In this document: piece after piece, positions 9,880-17,319 of the stretch
Position numbering within the stretch: the first letter of the stretch is position 1
Layout: each line of letters opens with the position of its first letter
Source: an uncultured Verrucomicrobia subdivision 3 bacterium
GTDB lineage: Bacteria > Verrucomicrobiota > Verrucomicrobiia > Limisphaerales > UBA11358
NCBI GenBank assembly: GCA_903858275.1
Contig: CAIOIC010000018.1
Coordinates: forward strand, 1-64,000
Direction: 5' to 3'
DNA length: 64,000 nt
Translations under genes and position numbers: made by a program
Notes under the pieces: generated by a model
What the model saw: the letters and a program-made list of their open reading frames with translations, nothing else
Database searches by the model: none
Told to the model about the DNA's origin: nothing

Positions 9880-11526
9880 ATGCATCCCATCCAAAATCTG
9901 ATTGCTGTTGCTGCAATACTATTGCTGTCGAGTTCAGTTAACGCTCCGGCAGGTCCGGACTCGTCCCAACCGGGTAAGTTGCAAACCTCCAGTCTGGTTA
10001 TTAAGCTGGAGCCGAACGAAAAAATCTGGTCTGGCGTCATCACGGATGGCCATAAAATGCCTTATGCTTCGGGATCCCGGTTTGATTTTTATGCCGATAA
10101 TCAGGGCAACCAGACGCAGCCCTTGCTGCTGGGCAATCAGGGCTTGTGGGTCTGGAGCGAAGAACCCTATGCGTTTGAGGTCGCGGCCGACAAAATCATC
10201 ATCACCAAAGCCAGAGGCGTGGTGAAACACGGTCGGATTGGCAACAGTCTGGCCGAAGCGAGCAAGTTTGGTTCGTCTGAGTTTTTCCCGCCTTCCGGCC
10301 GGACGCCCGACGAATTGTTGTTTGCCAAGCCGCAATACAACACCTGGATCGAACTCACCTACAATCAGAACCAGGCGGACGTCTTGAAATACGCTCGCGC
10401 CATACTTGCCAACGGATTTCCGCCCGGGGTGCTGATGATTGACGATACCTGGCAGGAGAATTACGGCGTTTGGAATTTTCATCCGGGCCGCTTTCCCGAT
10501 CCCAAGCAGATGATGGATGAACTGCACCAGATGGGATTCAAAGTGATGGTTTGGATGTGTCCGTTTGTCAGCGCCGACCAGTCCCGATTGGTGCATCGGC
10601 TCTTGAAAGACAAATGTTTCCTGATGCAGAAAAAGAGTGAGCAGACCACTTGGGCAACCGCAACCGATCCCGCGATGATCAAGTGGTGGAATGGATATTC
10701 GGCGGTGCTGGATTTCAGCAACCCGAAGGCGGTTCGCTGGTTTAACGAACAAATGGACCGGCTGGTGAAAGATTATGGCGTGGACGGTTTCAAACTGGAT
10801 GCCGGGGACATGCAATATTATCCGGCGGATGCGTTAAGCCAGCAGTCGGTTTCGCCCAACCGCCAATGCGAGTTGTATGCGCAGTTTGGCCTGCGCTTCC
10901 CGCTTAACGAATACCGCGCCTGCTGGAAAATGGCGGGGCAGCCGCTGGCTCAGCGGCTTCGTGACAAAAATCACAACTGGGAGGACGTGCAAAAGCTGAT
11001 TCCAGGCATGCTCGCCGAAGGATTGGTTGGCTACACGTTCTCCTGTCCGGATATGATCGGCGGTGGCGAATACGACAGCTTTCAGGATTTAAAGAGGTTC
11101 GATCAGGATCTGGTGGTCCGTTCCGCGCAGATTCACGCCTTGATGCCCATGATGCAATTCTCCGTCGCGCCTTGGCGGGTTTTGGACGCCGGACATTTGG
11201 CGGCGGTGAAAAAGGCCGTGAAAATCCGGGAGCAATTTACCCCGGAGATTCTCGCCTTGGTCCGCAAATCAGCCAAAACCGGCGAGCCGATTGTTAAATC
11301 GCTGGAATACGCTTTTCCTCATCAGGGTTACGAGCAAATCAAGGACGAGTTTATGCTGGGGGATTCCATTCTGGTCGCTCCGCTTGACCGGAAGGGGAGC
11401 ACACGTCAGTTGGTGTTGCCGAAGGGAAAATGGCTGAGCGACGATGGAAAAACCATGACTGGCGGCGCAACCTATTCGCTGGAAGTGCCGATTGATCGGA
11501 TTCCCTACTTCCGCTTGGTTAAGTGA
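9880..11526 (+). CDS. secreted GH31 family glycosidase
   Basis: A signal peptide (about 1-24) precedes an N-terminal beta-sandwich and a GH31 TIM barrel. Clear GH31 signatures are PPGVLMIDDTWQE (about 185-197), VMVWMCPFVS, the nucleophile Asp in DGFKLDAGD (about 300-308) and the acid/base region SCPDMIGGGEYDSF (about 388-401). The C-terminal part (DSILVAPLDRKG, then LPKGKWLSDDG) is the usual GH31 proximal beta domain. Family members release alpha-linked glucose, xylose or galactose from oligosaccharides. In this locus it probably trims side chains of the polymer attacked by the lyases and sulfatases. The leader upstream is AT-rich with no obvious Shine-Dalgarno. Confidence 0.85.
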   Translation: MHPIQNLIAVAAILLLSSSVNAPAGPDSSQPGKLQTSSLVIKLEPNEKIWSGVITDGHKMPYASGSRFDFYADNQGNQTQPLLLGNQGLWVWSEEPYAFEVAADKIIITKARGVVKHGRIGNSLAEASKFGSSEFFPPSGRTPDELLFAKPQYNTWIELTYNQNQADVLKYARAILANGFPPGVLMIDDTWQENYGVWNFHPGRFPDPKQMMDELHQMGFKVMVWMCPFVSADQSRLVHRLLKDKCFLMQKKSEQTTWATATDPAMIKWWNGYSAVLDFSNPKAVRWFNEQMDRLVKDYGVDGFKLDAGDMQYYPADALSQQSVSPNRQCELYAQFGLRFPLNEYRACWKMAGQPLAQRLRDKNHNWEDVQKLIPGMLAEGLVGYTFSCPDMIGGGEYDSFQDLKRFDQDLVVRSAQIHALMPMMQFSVAPWRVLDAGHLAAVKKAVKIREQFTPEILALVRKSAKTGEPIVKSLEYAFPHQGYEQIKDEFMLGDSILVAPLDRKGSTRQLVLPKGKWLSDDGKTMTGGATYSLEVPIDRIPYFRLVK

Positions 11527-11535
11527 AAGGTTTGA

Positions 11536-12336
11536 TTAAAGTTTTGTCCGCCGGAAAACTTTTCCCATCTCCACCTGATCGGTCGGTTTTATAAGGATTT
11601 CATCAATGTTTACATGAGGTGGGCGGCTGGCGACCCAGACGATGGTCTCGGCGATATCTTCGGCGGTCAGTGGATTCATGCCGGCATAGACATCGGCGGC
11701 TTTCCGCTTGTCGCCTTTGAAACGAACGATTGAAAATTCCGTTTCCGCCAGCCCCGGGTCAATGGTGCCCACCCTAATGCCGGTGCCGAAAAGTTCGTGC
11801 CGCAGCACGCGAGTGATTTGCAGTTCGCTCGCCTTGGCGGCGCAGTAAGCGGAGGCCCCCGCGTAAGCGGTGCGTCCGGCGATGGAGCCGATATTGATGA
11901 TGCTCGCGCCGGCGTCGCGCGGCAGCAGGGGCAGGGCAGTGCGGGTCACGCGGAGCAGCCCCAGAACATTGGTTTGCAGCATCGTCTCCCAGTCTGCGTC
12001 TTTTCCGTTGGCCACAGTATCAAGTCCGTGTGCGCCCCCGGCGTTGTTGACCAAAACCTGCAGCGGCTGGGATTTTAATTTGGTCTTTGCCCAGTGGATG
12101 AAACTATCGACGGATGCCGTCTGGCTTACGTCCAGCTTGTGAAATTCGGCGTCGGCTGCCCCGGTTGTCTTGGCATCGGCAGCGACTTTTTTCAACCGGT
12201 CCACGCGCCGGGCGCCCAACAGAAGCTTGGCACCGGCGGCGGCGAAGGCTTGTGCCGTTGCCGCGCCGAAACCGCTGGAGGCCCCGGTGATGAGCACCCA
12301 TTTGTTTTTTAGTGAGTTGTGGCGGGAATTTTTCAT
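11536..12336 (-). CDS. short-chain dehydrogenase/reductase (YdfG-like)
   Basis: A classical SDR of 266 residues. The NAD(P)-binding TGASSGFGAATA lies near residues 16-27, with LVNNAGG (about 93-99), the catalytic Ser in IINIGSIAG, and the YCAAKAS box holding catalytic Tyr and Lys. The subfamily resembles the NADP-dependent serine/3-hydroxy acid dehydrogenases (YdfG group). It is convergent with the GH31 gene, with only about 10 bp between the stop codons. It lies just downstream of the tRNA-Ala 3' end, on the chromosome side of the presumed integration point. It has no obvious connection with the glycosidases. Confidence 0.85.
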   Translation of the reverse strand: MKNSRHNSLKNKWVLITGASSGFGAATAQAFAAAGAKLLLGARRVDRLKKVAADAKTTGAADAEFHKLDVSQTASVDSFIHWAKTKLKSQPLQVLVNNAGGAHGLDTVANGKDADWETMLQTNVLGLLRVTRTALPLLPRDAGASIINIGSIAGRTAYAGASAYCAAKASELQITRVLRHELFGTGIRVGTIDPGLAETEFSIVRFKGDKRKAADVYAGMNPLTAEDIAETIVWVASRPPHVNIDEILIKPTDQVEMGKVFRRTKL

Positions 12337-12351
12337 GTGAAAGGCGAAGGA

Positions 12352-12427
12352 TGGTGGAGCCTAGGGGATTCGAACCCCTGACCTTCTCATTGCGAACGAG
12401 ACGCTCTACCAACTGAGCTAAGACCCC
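12352..12427 (-). tRNA. tRNA-Ala(CGC)
   Basis: Read on the minus strand, the acceptor arm is GGGGTCT/AGGCTCC and includes the G3-U70 wobble that identifies alanine tRNAs. The D-arm stem is GCTC/GAGC. The anticodon loop TTCGCAA gives anticodon CGC. The T-arm GTTCGAATC is standard and CCA is encoded (12352-12354). The tRNA 5' end faces the integrase gene at 12515, so this gene probably marks the edge of the mobile element. The attachment core cannot be proven without the right end. Confidence 0.95.
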
Positions 12428-12479
12428 ATCCACCAAATTATCAAGCACTTACGTAGGTTTTTGCAAATGCCGGTTTTCG

Positions 12480-12509
12480 TTGACACCCCCATTTGTCACC
12501 CCCTAGACT
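12480..12509 (+). promoter_or_regulatory. possible integrase promoter
   Basis: TTGACA at 12480-12485 is followed after 18 bases by TAGACT at 12504-12509. This would start transcription almost at the integrase ATG (12515), giving a leaderless message. The stretch also holds the inverted pair TGACA/TGTCA (12481-12485 and 12494-12498), which could bind a regulator or the integrase itself. Only the sequence match supports this. Confidence 0.35.
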
Positions 12510-12514
12510 TTTAC

Positions 12515-13639
12515 ATGGCAATCAACCAGAAAAGCACAAGGCAGAATTTAGACAAAATACCAGGTTTTCCCTGTCTTTACAGGCATTCGGTCAACGGCAT
12601 TTATTATGCGATAAAAAAGTTTGGTGGCAAGCGCAAAGAACACAGCCTGGATACCACCGATCGCAAAACCGCCGAACGAAAGCTCAAGGAATGGATCAAC
12701 AACCAAGATAAAATTGATGCTGATGCAGCGAAGCTCACATTGGGAGAATTGATCCAGAAGTTTGAAGATGCCAACGCCGGCAAGTCCGAGAAGACAAAGG
12801 CCACCAACACCTCCATTATCAATGTCCTCAAAGAGACCTGGAAGCACGGAATGACGAAACCGGTCTCGGAGCTCAAGCCTTCGCACTTGAACGACTGGCT
12901 GGCCCAACACGAGGGGAGGCTTAAGAATACTTCGTACAATCGCTACTGCGGCTTTCTCAAGCAGTTGTTTGAGATCGCTGTGTCCGACCGGGTGATTGCC
13001 GAGTCCCCGTTTGAGGAGGTGACAACTCCTTGGAAAAAACCGCAAAAGCCAATCCGCAATGTGCCTACGCAGGAACAATTCGAGCAGCTTGTTGCCGACA
13101 TTCGGGCTCAGAAATATAATGACGACGCTGAGGAAACCGCAGATTTTGTCGAGTTCTTGGGAAGCGCCGGACTCGGTCAGGCGGAAGCTGGAAATTTGAC
13201 CTGGGGCGATGTTGACTTCAGCCGGAAGCGGTTAGCGGTTCGGCGGCAAAAAACCCAAGCGGTTTTTTATGTCCCAATTTATCCCCAACTGGGAACACTT
13301 TTGGAGAGGCGGTTGAAGGGGGCGAAAGAGAAGCCGACCCCGACCACGAAGGTGTTCAAAATCAAAGATGCAAAAAAAGGGCTGGAGGCGGCTTGCTTAC
13401 GCTTGAAGTTGAAGCATTTCACCCAGCGGAACATCCGCCAGGTGCTAATCCGAAAACTCTGGAAAGCCGGTGTCGATTACAAGCTCATTTCAAAATGGCA
13501 GGGGCATCAGGACGGCGGAAAGCTGATTCTAGATACTTACACTGAGGTCTTTGGAGACGACGATGCTAATTACGAAAACCAGCAATTAAAAAAACTCTTG
13601 CCCCAACAACCGACCGAATCAAATAATCCAAAACAGTAG
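12515..13639 (+). CDS. tyrosine-type site-specific integrase
   Basis: The protein has an N-terminal arm (about 1-70), a core-binding SAM-like domain (about 75-180, LGELIQKFEDAN to ESPFEEV) and a catalytic domain (about 185-374). The second box Arg is in TQRNIRQVL, followed by KWQGHQDGGKLIL and the nucleophile Tyr in DTYTEV. Box I reads GLGQAEAGNLTW, where most integrases have GLR.SE, so the first catalytic Arg is not at its usual place. The box II His position is also replaced. I recall this pattern as common in Verrucomicrobiota integrases. I chose the ATG at 12515 because the preceding codons (from TTG 12461) are not conserved-looking. It sits 87 bp from the tRNA-Ala 5' end and probably moves the element that follows. 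Confidence 0.85.
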   Translation: MAINQKSTRQNLDKIPGFPCLYRHSVNGIYYAIKKFGGKRKEHSLDTTDRKTAERKLKEWINNQDKIDADAAKLTLGELIQKFEDANAGKSEKTKATNTSIINVLKETWKHGMTKPVSELKPSHLNDWLAQHEGRLKNTSYNRYCGFLKQLFEIAVSDRVIAESPFEEVTTPWKKPQKPIRNVPTQEQFEQLVADIRAQKYNDDAEETADFVEFLGSAGLGQAEAGNLTWGDVDFSRKRLAVRRQKTQAVFYVPIYPQLGTLLERRLKGAKEKPTPTTKVFKIKDAKKGLEAACLRLKLKHFTQRNIRQVLIRKLWKAGVDYKLISKWQGHQDGGKLILDTYTEVFGDDDANYENQQLKKLLPQQPTESNNPKQ

Positions 13640-13737
13640 CAGCACAGAATTATAAATGCCTTGTACGGCCATCTGCGAAACGAACACAGTCAAGCAATGG
13701 CAGCGAAGGTTAAGTTTTAACCTCATGAACCTCTCAT

Positions 13738-13863
13738 CCAGACGACAAGCAACTTGAGGCTGCTGAGAGCTGGCTTGAATGGGGTCACGATCTTTAAGCG
13801 AACAAGGAATTGGAAATGTATTTAGAAAGGCATTCACATGATCCGCAGCAAGTATATCATTTT
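13738..13863 (+). pseudogene. possible remnant of a TPR-type protein
   Basis: In one frame this stretch reads PDDKQLEAAESWLEWGHDL, an in-frame TAA at 13795, then ANKELEMYLERHSHDPQQ. The pattern, with AN.ELE after a short helix pair, resembles the tetratricopeptide proteins frequent in Verrucomicrobiota. There is no start codon and the frame ends soon after. It overlaps the first bases of the small gene at 13838. It may be a decayed fragment; chance is not excluded. Confidence 0.3.
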
Positions 13864-14101
13864 TGATGATGGCGATAAAGGCCTGCCAGTTGTGTTCAGC
13901 CCGCTGCTGCAACATAACCAAGTGGCCGCCGGTAAACCGGTAATCTCTGCAGGCTATTGCGACGTTCGTGTAAAGATTGAAGGGGATGAAAAAACTACCG
14001 AATGGGATGTTTGGGGTAAATCCACTTCGCTTCGTAAATCATGCCGTCCGGTTGAAGACAAAGAAATCTTAAACCAATACCTCAGATACGATTGCTTATG
14101 A
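13838..14101 (+). CDS. hypothetical small protein
   Basis: 87 residues, not assigned to a family. It starts MIRSKYIIFDDGDKG and continues LPVVFSPLLQHNQVA; the strand-rich beginning looks like a small beta-fold protein of the type found next to integrases in this phylum. An AAGG sits about 9 bases before the ATG. A non-coding stretch of about 90 bp follows. I regard it as probably real because of its amino-acid composition and Shine-Dalgarno, but no function can be given. Confidence 0.5.
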   Translation: MIRSKYIIFDDGDKGLPVVFSPLLQHNQVAAGKPVISAGYCDVRVKIEGDEKTTEWDVWGKSTSLRKSCRPVEDKEILNQYLRYDCL

Positions 14102-14187
14102 ACCAACATAAATTGCCGTTTGCCACCAAACAGCCAAATATAATCAATAGCCTAGCGCAGCATGCAATCTGAGCTCTCGTTAAGGTT

Positions 14188-14511
14188 TCATCTTGCTTGA
14201 ATTCCCAAATAGGCGTGGACATGACAAGCCCAATCGCCAATCTCCATGCGTTCTTCGCCGAGTTGTCGTCTCCAAGTGGTGTTTTCGCCGGCTTTGGCCA
14301 TGGCGCGGGAAAGGATATTTGTGGCATCAATCAAGGCGTTGTGGGCAGCAGTCCTTGATGGATCCAAAGCCTTGCGTTCGTGGATGGCCAACAAACGCCA
14401 GTCCGTCCGTATCCGGGCGTAGCGGATGGCGCACAAGACCACGTCGTGCTTCAATTGTGACTCCTTGGTTTTTATGGCCTCAAAAATAGTGGTGGCGTCG
14501 TCGTAGTTCAT
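14188..14511 (-). CDS. hypothetical small cargo protein
   Basis: 107 residues, mostly helical (IFEAIKTKESQLKHDVVLCA, then IRYARIRTDWRLL), with TAAHNALIDATNILSRAMA and a Trp/His-rich end. I recall proteins of this layout in integrated elements of Verrucomicrobiota but know no function. Its start ATG overlaps the stop of the small upstream gene (TATGA), so the two form a translationally coupled pair. Nothing in the sequence suggests secretion or a membrane location. Confidence 0.6.
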   Translation of the reverse strand: MNYDDATTIFEAIKTKESQLKHDVVLCAIRYARIRTDWRLLAIHERKALDPSRTAAHNALIDATNILSRAMAKAGENTTWRRQLGEERMEIGDWACHVHAYLGIQAR

Positions 14512-14654
14512 AGGTTGGTTTTGTGGACAAAGGCCAAATACGCTACTGGGTGGTGGACGGTTTTAATGGCCGGCAGTTCAAAGCGCTTCTGCAATCCCGA
14601 TAAATAAACCGTAGATCGATTCAACACGACGGCCATTTCTGCCAGCGATTGCAT
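14508..14654 (-). CDS. small helix-turn-helix-like protein
   Basis: 48 residues starting MQSLAEMAVVLNRSTVYLS. The pattern SLAEMA..LNRS..YLSGLQ fits a short helix-turn-helix of the MerR/excisionase kind, followed by ELPAIK. It may be an excisionase-like or regulatory factor for the integrase region; this is inference. Its stop codon overlaps the ATG of the 107-residue gene by two bases, which supports that it is expressed. A stop codon upstream in frame fixes the start to this ATG or the one six codons later. Confidence 0.5.
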   Translation of the reverse strand: MQSLAEMAVVLNRSTVYLSGLQKRFELPAIKTVHHPVAYLAFVHKTNL

Positions 14655-14712
14655 ACGATTGAAGAATGCATTTGTCGGAACTCAACTTCAAGCTGCTGAA
14701 AAATATATTTTA

Positions 14713-14735
14713 GGTTGGACAGCCATTGTCCTACC
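14713..14735. promoter_or_regulatory. 23-bp inverted repeat, possible operator
   Basis: The arms GGTTGGACA and TGTCCTACC are inverted copies with one mismatch around the spacer GCCAT. The site lies 23 bp before the start of the small gene at 14758 and about 60 bp before the divergent HTH gene start at 14654. A dimeric regulator bound here could control both genes; the HTH product is a candidate. Confidence 0.4.
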
Positions 14736-14757
14736 CCCTCTCGTAATCTAAAGGCGT

Positions 14758-14997
14758 ATGAAACTAAAAAATCTGATTCCATTGCGCTATCGAACTAAAA
14801 TCATTCAGCAATTCGGCCAAGCAAAACTCGTCAAACTTCCCAATGGCCAACACGAGCTTTTGGGCGGAACCGATGCTGACAGGATCGCAGCTTTTGAATG
14901 GGCGTCGTTGTTCGCTCATGAAATTGTGTTCTCGCATTTCCATCGCCAAGAACCGAAGCACAGATTCCTTCAATTTCCTCGGTTCCAGCCTGTGTGA
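14758..14997 (+). CDS. hypothetical small protein
   Basis: 79 residues beginning MKLKNLIPLRYRTKIIQQFG, with AKLVKLPNGQHELLGGTDAD and WASLFAHEIVFSH. The first 60 residues look like a compact conserved small protein that I recall near integrases in this phylum. The last 17 residues (HRQEPKHRFLQFPRF) differ in character and may follow a frameshift. AAAGG precedes the ATG by four bases. The 164 bp to jetA show no further gene. Confidence 0.5.
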   Translation: MKLKNLIPLRYRTKIIQQFGQAKLVKLPNGQHELLGGTDADRIAAFEWASLFAHEIVFSHFHRQEPKHRFLQFPRFQPV

Positions 14998-15161
14998 ACA
15001 ATTTGGCATGGACGGAGGTGGAAGAGAGCGTACCCCCAGCGTCATAGATGGCGTCGGCGTTGCAATCGACAGCCAAGGCCTAGGGCAAACAAAAAATGCT
15101 CCCCCAAATTCAATTGCTATCCACGTAAAAGCTAATTAAGGTCAGCTGATTTCACAAGATA

Positions 15162-16580
15162 ATGCACGGCTCAGAGATTATCATTGATCCGTGGGAAAAG
15201 GCGCTCCCGGGGCGAATGCGGACACTGCTGCTGACTTCACCCATTCACCGCATGGAGAGTTCCAAAGTCCACCGGATGGGCGAACTGCGCAATCAGGATC
15301 TGCGCATGCTGGCGTTGCGCGTCTTGGACGCCACAATTGAACGCATGGGTTTAGGCCATGGCGCGTCGCGCTCGGCGATTTTGGATGAAGTGGTTCCCCT
15401 GGTGCGGCAGTCAGACGAAACCCTCGCGCTTGAGGATGCCCGGGCGATTGTGGAGCTGGTGATTGAAGGTTTACTGAACGACTCAGAGAGGAGACAGAAG
15501 TTTAAGGAAATATATTCCGCAGTGGAAAGCGGTGGTGTCATCCGGCGGACATTTAGTTTCAATCTGCTGCAGGAAGTCTCACCGGACGGGAATTACTATT
15601 TGCAAGTTACCAATGAAGGCATCCACCTATATACGGGCATGCTTGGCTACAACATTGAGGATGCACAAGTAGCCTCTGAAATAGTTTTGCAATACCAAAT
15701 CAGTCGTGGGCGACTCGATGATGCCGTTCAAACCGCCAAAGAAGCAGAAATAAGGAGTCTTCAATTCGAAGTTAAAATTCAGGGGCTGTTGAATGCGGCC
15801 AAACGAGACATCCATCAGGTGGATTGGGTCAAGGACGCGATGAAGGCGATCGAGGACGCGCGCGAGCATATTTCGCAACGACTTAGCGTTGAAAAACAGA
15901 TCGTCCAAGCCATTGAAGACAAGTATGTATCGGCCGAGGTGGGCGAGTATCAGCAATTGACCGCGCTCAACAAGCAGGTTTCCCGCTGCATGTCGCGACA
16001 CATGGATTTGCACAACTTGCTGATTTCCGTCAATCCGGAATTCCTGAAAGAACAACTTCAGCAAGGTTTCAAGGTCCACGGATTTAGCCCCCTGCCAGAT
16101 CTGGACAAAGAAGTATTCCAGCCAGCCATGCTATTTACCGTGGGCCAACTGAGTCCGGTTGCGCGAGAAATCTATCAAGCTTACGCGCTGCCAAAACCGC
16201 CGCACTTGCTCAGCCTGGAACTCATCATTGAAAAACTGACGGCGCCTTTCCGAGAGGATAAACCCGCCGTGGCGGACACAGAAACGCCGGAACTGCTGGA
16301 GATCGACACTGACCAAGGTCCGTTTAGCAAGGCGGACGAGGAATACCTCAAATTGTTGCAGCTGGAAGCAAACGGTATGGTCAGGCTTTCGCAGATGATC
16401 GAGCTAGCCCAGCAATCCAACATGCCACTATCGACGCAGCGACTGTTGGTCTTGGATGCCCTGCGCAATTATGGCGCCGACGATGGCGAAGCCAATTACA
16501 ACGTTGAACTGGCCGGCGAAAAATTGCAAAACCAGCATTTTTCAGGCGACGACCTGATTTTGGAGTTTAACCATGAGTGA
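15162..16580 (+). CDS. jetA: Wadjet anti-plasmid system protein JetA (kleisin-like)
   Basis: 472 residues, first of four overlapping genes with the order and sizes of a Wadjet operon. JetA is the kleisin-type (MukF-like) subunit that bridges the SMC heads. The N-terminal third (WEKALPGRMRTLLLTSPIHR onward, to about 170) looks like winged-helix folds. Residues about 185-280 are predicted long helices, and the end is acidic (LLEIDTDQGPFSKADEEYLK). The layout fits the DUF5716-like JetA of type II systems better than DUF3375 of type I, though I cannot confirm this without a profile search. Its stop lies inside the start of jetB (8-bp overlap). No Shine-Dalgarno is evident. Confidence 0.8.
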   Translation: MHGSEIIIDPWEKALPGRMRTLLLTSPIHRMESSKVHRMGELRNQDLRMLALRVLDATIERMGLGHGASRSAILDEVVPLVRQSDETLALEDARAIVELVIEGLLNDSERRQKFKEIYSAVESGGVIRRTFSFNLLQEVSPDGNYYLQVTNEGIHLYTGMLGYNIEDAQVASEIVLQYQISRGRLDDAVQTAKEAEIRSLQFEVKIQGLLNAAKRDIHQVDWVKDAMKAIEDAREHISQRLSVEKQIVQAIEDKYVSAEVGEYQQLTALNKQVSRCMSRHMDLHNLLISVNPEFLKEQLQQGFKVHGFSPLPDLDKEVFQPAMLFTVGQLSPVAREIYQAYALPKPPHLLSLELIIEKLTAPFREDKPAVADTETPELLEIDTDQGPFSKADEEYLKLLQLEANGMVRLSQMIELAQQSNMPLSTQRLLVLDALRNYGADDGEANYNVELAGEKLQNQHFSGDDLILEFNHE

Positions 16581-17319
16581 AGAATTAGCCAGCATGTCAC
16601 AGGACGCAGGGGAGCTGTTGCGTTACGCCATGGACCCGCATGAAACGCCGTATCAGAACAAGCGGTATTCAGCATTGCTGAACCAGTTGTACACCAGCCC
16701 CAACTTCAAGCTAATTTTCGAAAACATCGCCCTCGGCCTGGAAATTCAGATTCTGGCTTACTCGCCACACGGCGTTTTTCTGGCCGGCCGGGAGCGCAGT
16801 CCGTTTGCCTTCCGGATGGAGGATTACCGCACCAGCATGAAAGCGGAGGAACGCGTGGTGCACGGCGTGTTTTTGCTGGCCATTGCGGCCTATTGCTTCC
16901 CCAACATTGAGGTGCTGGATCAGGACGACGAAATCCTGCGCCCGCGCATGTCCGTCGACCAAGTGGTGACCTTTGTGCATGACATGTGCAAGGTCTGCAA
17001 AACCAACAATCCGGTCGACCCGGAACATGGCGGGGCCGAAATTCAATTGGCCTGGCAGATCATTTCCGGGTTGCCGGAGTCGGCGCTCACTGCGGGTGGC
17101 AAGCTATCTCTGCAATCTCTGGCTGGAATTGCCCGCTATGCCCTGGACTTTCTAGTCGAAAATGGGTTGATGCGGTTCATCAGTGATGACAACCGCGGTA
17201 CCTATCAACCCTCCCCAAGTTATCGCATCCAGGTCCGTCAATTGGCCGGCAACCAGACCTTGAAACTGATTCAACTTCTGGCGCAGCAGGATTTGTCCAA
17301 GGAAATACAAAATGCCTAA
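16573..17319 (+). CDS. jetB: Wadjet system protein JetB (KITE-like)
   Basis: 248 residues with the DUF4194-type layout of JetB: an N-terminal basic helical stretch (YQNKRYSALLNQLYTSPNFK), the strand IQILAYSPHGVFLAGRERS, and a C-terminal winged helix (LDFLVENGLMRFIS, then RGTYQPSPSYRIQV). JetB is the MukE/KITE-like subunit that binds JetA and completes the DNA-loop-extruding complex. It overlaps both jetA and jetC by 8 bp, which keeps the subunits in step during translation. Assignment rests mainly on position between jetA and the SMC gene and on general fold. Confidence 0.8.
   Translation: MSEELASMSQDAGELLRYAMDPHETPYQNKRYSALLNQLYTSPNFKLIFENIALGLEIQILAYSPHGVFLAGRERSPFAFRMEDYRTSMKAEERVVHGVFLLAIAAYCFPNIEVLDQDDEILRPRMSVDQVVTFVHDMCKVCKTNNPVDPEHGGAEIQLAWQIISGLPESALTAGGKLSLQSLAGIARYALDFLVENGLMRFISDDNRGTYQPSPSYRIQVRQLAGNQTLKLIQLLAQQDLSKEIQNA

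Noticed and set aside
12104..12448. 114-codon minus-strand frame through the tRNA (contains LAQLVERLVRNEKVRGSNPL)
   Set aside because: This peptide is the well-known false translation of a tRNA gene; the rest overlaps the SDR gene out of frame.
13619..13921. 100-codon minus-strand frame after the integrase
   Set aside because: Composition not protein-like; overlaps a plus-strand gene with better start signals.
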